A stretch of DNA of 64,000 nt, from the NCBI GenBank assembly GCA_907165135.1, contig OU015568.1, forward strand, positions 9,432,501 through 9,496,500. The letters are read 5' to 3'. Positions 61,313 through 64,000 of the stretch are shown one piece after another (positions within the stretch are counted from its first letter, which is position 1; each line of letters starts with the position of its first letter). The notes beneath the pieces were generated by a model, which made no database searches, was not told the origin of the DNA, and saw nothing but the letters and a program-made list of their open reading frames with translations. A program made the translations under genes and the position numbers. This DNA is from Oikopleura dioica (Eukaryota; Chordata; Appendicularia; Copelata; Oikopleuridae).

Positions 61313-62353
61313 ATGAGAGTTTTTGCTCTTTTCTTCGCCTTCGCTTCGGCTTTGGACGAGATGCTCATGCTACTGATGATGCAGCAGCAACAACCGAGTG
61401 AGATGCAGAATAACCAGCTCAACACGCTTTTCCCACTTTTGATGCTAAGAGATTCGAACGGAACTGCCTTCGAGAACCAGCAGCTATTGATGATGATGTT
61501 AATGCAAAATGGAGGCCAGCCACTCGAAACCGACTCGCTTCTTCCTCTCATCATGTTGAACGACGACAGTGCCGACTTTTCCACTCTCTTCCTCGCTTTG
61601 AACATGTTCCAGCAGGATTGCGCAACTCGAACCGACACGGCCATTCAGAACCTCATGCCAATGATGCTCATGGACAATGCAGATCCCAACCACTCGCTTT
61701 TGCTCATGCTCATGTTCCAGACTATGGGCGACAATCCTCTCAGCATGGACCAAGTTATGCCTTATTTTCTCCTTCCTGACTTCCTCGACAACACCAACAC
61801 CACTGACGATTCCAACGAAGCCCTCCTCATGATGGTTCTTCTTTCCTCAATGACCGGCGGCTTGGAAACTGAGCAGGGCTTCGCTAACAGCTTCAACATG
61901 CTCCTCCCCCTTCTCCTCGCTGATGATGCAAACATCGCCGACGATGACAGTCTTCTCATCCTCATGTTGACCATGCAATCGCAGTCGCCCGAAACCGCCA
62001 TCGGCAGCAACATGATGCTTCCTCTGATGTTGATGAGCGGTGACAGCAGCAACGAAGTCCTCATGTTCTACATGATGATGCACGGAACCAAGCCCGTTTG
62101 CGAGCCCACCCCAGTCGTTCCCGAACCAGCCATTGTCTACGTTGACCGAGAAATCACGACTCCAGCGCCAACGCCAGAACCAGTCATTGTCCAGCGACCT
62201 GTTTACATCCAGCGACCTGTCTACATTGAGCGCCCTGAGCAGACCATCTACCGAACTTTCCAGCTTAACCCTGACGGAACAAAGACTCTTATCAACAGCG
62301 AGGAAGGACCAGTCCAAGGCGGTCGACCTGTTGTCGGATCTCCTGAATACTAA
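61313..62353 (+). CDS. Secreted Met/Leu-rich repetitive protein
   Basis: A single intact exon of 346 residues. MRVFALFFAFASA is a signal peptide. Residues about 20-265 contain six degenerate units of 36-45 residues, each pairing a Leu/Met block (LLPLIML, LMPMMLM, MLLPLLLAD, MMLPLMLM) with an Asp/Asn/Ser-rich turn. About one residue in eight is Met. A Pro-rich linker (EPTPVVPEPAIVYV) and short VQRPVYIQRPVYIERP repeats follow. Codons are GC-rich at third positions, suggesting high expression. No family is recognised; an extracellular structural protein, perhaps of the larvacean house, is speculation. The AATAAA signal is at 62515-62520. Confidence 0.85.
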   Translation: MRVFALFFAFASALDEMLMLLMMQQQQPSEMQNNQLNTLFPLLMLRDSNGTAFENQQLLMMMLMQNGGQPLETDSLLPLIMLNDDSADFSTLFLALNMFQQDCATRTDTAIQNLMPMMLMDNADPNHSLLLMLMFQTMGDNPLSMDQVMPYFLLPDFLDNTNTTDDSNEALLMMVLLSSMTGGLETEQGFANSFNMLLPLLLADDANIADDDSLLILMLTMQSQSPETAIGSNMMLPLMLMSGDSSNEVLMFYMMMHGTKPVCEPTPVVPEPAIVYVDREITTPAPTPEPVIVQRPVYIQRPVYIERPEQTIYRTFQLNPDGTKTLINSEEGPVQGGRPVVGSPEY

Positions 62354-62514
62354 GCTTCTCAACCAACCAGACTGACGATAAAATATCGAGCATCTGCCTT
62401 TTCTGCTTTCAATTTTCCAAACCATCTTCTTCCGTAATTATTTTCAGATTCCACGCACCAATTTCAATTCATTCATTCTTATCTTCCTATTTGCCATAAT
62501 ACCAAAACCAAAGA

Positions 62515-62520
62515 AATAAA
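62515..62520 (+). terminator. Poly(A) signal of the Met-rich gene
   Basis: AATAAA followed by an A-rich stretch, 160 nt after the stop and about 40 nt before the convergent HDAC8 stop. Confidence 0.6.
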
Positions 62521-62558
62521 AAAAATCAAAAATAAGTTGGGTTTTATTCGTTACTTTT

Positions 62559-64000
62559 CTATTCAAAGCAAAGTTTTCTTCGTTTCGATCGAAAAGCAGG
62601 TTTTCCCGGCCCCTTCATCGGCGACTTTCGTTTGTAAAAAGTCGAAATATTTTCGAACACTTCTTCAATATGTTTAGTAATAGCAGCAAATTCTTCATTT
62701 GGGAGTTTCTTGGCAGTGTCGGAAGTGGTTGATTCTTTCAAGTTGGTGTTTGGGAAATATTCTAAGTAAAATTGATCTTCGTCGGGGATTTCGTCTGGGA
62801 CTTTGAGAAACGAGCACATTGCGGTTATTCGCGTCCAAAGCTTTGCTGTGGCTGGAACGTTATATCCTCCGCCACCGAGGATCATCAAAGGGCAGGAAGT
62901 GGAAATGAGGTATTGGATGATGTCAAGATAGCCCTGCTGCGTCACCCTGAAGTCGAAAGAAGTTTTTTCTGGTGGTGACAACGAAGACTTACCTCAACGA
63001 TTTATGCGGATCATTGAAAAGAGCGTCGCCTCCAGCCTGGCAGACGACGTAATCCGGGTTGTAAATAGAAAAAGCTTTCTTGATCGAATACTTTGTCAAA
63101 GCAACCCATTCTTCATCCCCGATTAATTCTGGCAAAGGAATGTTCACCGCAAAAGTCGCTTTCTCTTCATCATTCGGTCCACCAGTGCCAGGAAAGAAAC
63201 CGACAGCGTAATGATGAACGGAAATCGTTAGAACTTCTGAATTCTTGAACGCTTTTTCAACCGCATCACCGTGGTGGAGATCGAGGTCAATGTACATGAT
63301 TTTCTTGCTGAAAGTCTGGAGGGTTTTGATGGCGATGACGATGTCATTGATGTAGCAAAATCCGCTGGCCTTGTTTTCAAACGCATGATGCCAGCCGCCG
63401 CACCAGTTGAGTACGATTTTTCGCTTCTTCTCGGTCAACAACCGGGCGGCGGTTAATGATGTTCCAGCGAGAAGAGAAGCACGCTCAAGAAGGTTGTCTC
63501 GCGGAGGACAATCGTATGCGAGCCCGTATTTTTCCTCGTACTCTTCGTCTTTTGATTTTTGAAGGGCAAGGAGGTATTCGTTTGAGTGGGCCAGTGACAT
63601 CGTTTTGGCTGGGCATTGGTCGACTCGGTGGATGTAAATGCGATTCAACAAGCCATATGATTTGATCAGACTGTATGTCATCTAAAAAGAGTCATCTCAA
63701 GGGTATAAAATACTAAATCTACCTGGCACCGATCTTTAGTTTTGATTGTATCATCGATCAATTCTAACTCTGCATCGGATGGATAGATCAGTCCGGTCTA
63801 AAAAGCGGACAGCTAGAGGATGATTCCAGAGGGGAGAGGTACCTGAACGAATCTCTTCGGCGATTTACTCGGGGACAGCTTTATCTGCTCCTCAATCAGC
63901 TCTGCTCTATCCATGTACTTGGAATTTGCTTTTTATACCATTCTATTACTCAAAATCTAGCTTACCGCATTTTGATAGATATCATGTAAAAGTTTTGAAA
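62559..64000 (-). CDS. HDAC8: Class I histone deacetylase HDAC8, 5' end outside window
   Basis: Reverse exons 63966-beyond 64000, 63843-63917, 63723-63797, 62993-63681 and 62559-62946 keep phase. Catalytic features are complete: CGGWHHAFENKASGFCYIND, DLDLHHGD (zinc Asp/His), GGDALFNDP (second zinc Asp) and GGGGYN (catalytic Tyr). YGLAYDCPPRDN and the PGFFPGTG-like GFFPGTGGPND match HDAC8. The deacetylase core is preceded by at least 35 residues not found in the vertebrate protein. The C-terminal tail after the core is basic (KPAFRSKRRKLCFE), unlike the short tail of vertebrate HDAC8, and could act in nuclear targeting. Confidence 0.92.

Overview
The window is animal nuclear DNA and looks like a larvacean tunicate (Oikopleura-type). 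The basis is small genes packed on both strands, introns mostly about 35-60 nt, AG acceptors a few bases before start codons (as expected for trans-spliced leaders), tight same-strand gene pairs, several introns that only join in frame with GA-AG or GC-AG borders, and a chordate-style gene set. The organism is inferred; no sequence was compared with a database. Gene models come from reading frames, splice borders and remembered family motifs. Exon limits are given where reading-frame phase is conserved.

Layout. 0-4 kb: a possible gene end, then a secreted somatomedin-B/galaxin-like protein (+). 4-11.5 kb: gene-poor, with a pentanucleotide microsatellite, an interstitial telomere-like block and a 1.2-kb palindrome. 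11.5-17 kb (-): a Cys-rich protein, an unknown protein whose start codon abuts a 0.8-kb fold-back element, a TSSK-like kinase and a small membrane protein. 17.8-24.3 kb: a type II membrane protein (+), a Cys-loop receptor (-), a tartrate-resistant acid phosphatase (+) and a thyroglobulin-1-like secreted protein (+). 24.4-29.5 kb: an unknown basic protein (-), a single-kringle protein (+), an MH2-only SMAD-like protein (-), an ES1/DJ-1-family protein (-) and a UBOX5-like U-box protein (-). 29.6-35.2 kb: gene-poor, with another palindromic element. 35.2-44 kb: an R-SMAD of the SMAD2/3 type (+), RABL3 (-), a TOPORS-like RING protein (-) hosting an inverted tRNA-Trp pair, and a collagen galactosyltransferase (-). 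44-49.6 kb (-): a class I myosin. 51-61 kb (-): an RS/proline-rich protein, an AIG1-like hydrolase and Listerin, arranged like an operon. 61-64 kb: a Met-rich repetitive secreted protein (+) and HDAC8 (-), cut by the window end.

The most striking observation is in the RS-protein gene. A 757-bp element with hAT-like termini and a perfect 8-bp target duplication sits inside coding sequence. Its removal as a GC-AG intron, whose splice sites are formed by the target duplication and the element's first base, restores the frame exactly. This is a candidate intron born from a DNA transposon. A second element with an 8-bp duplication lies in a GA-AG intron of the myosin gene, and an inverted pair of tandem-motif elements flanks one exon of the ion-channel gene.
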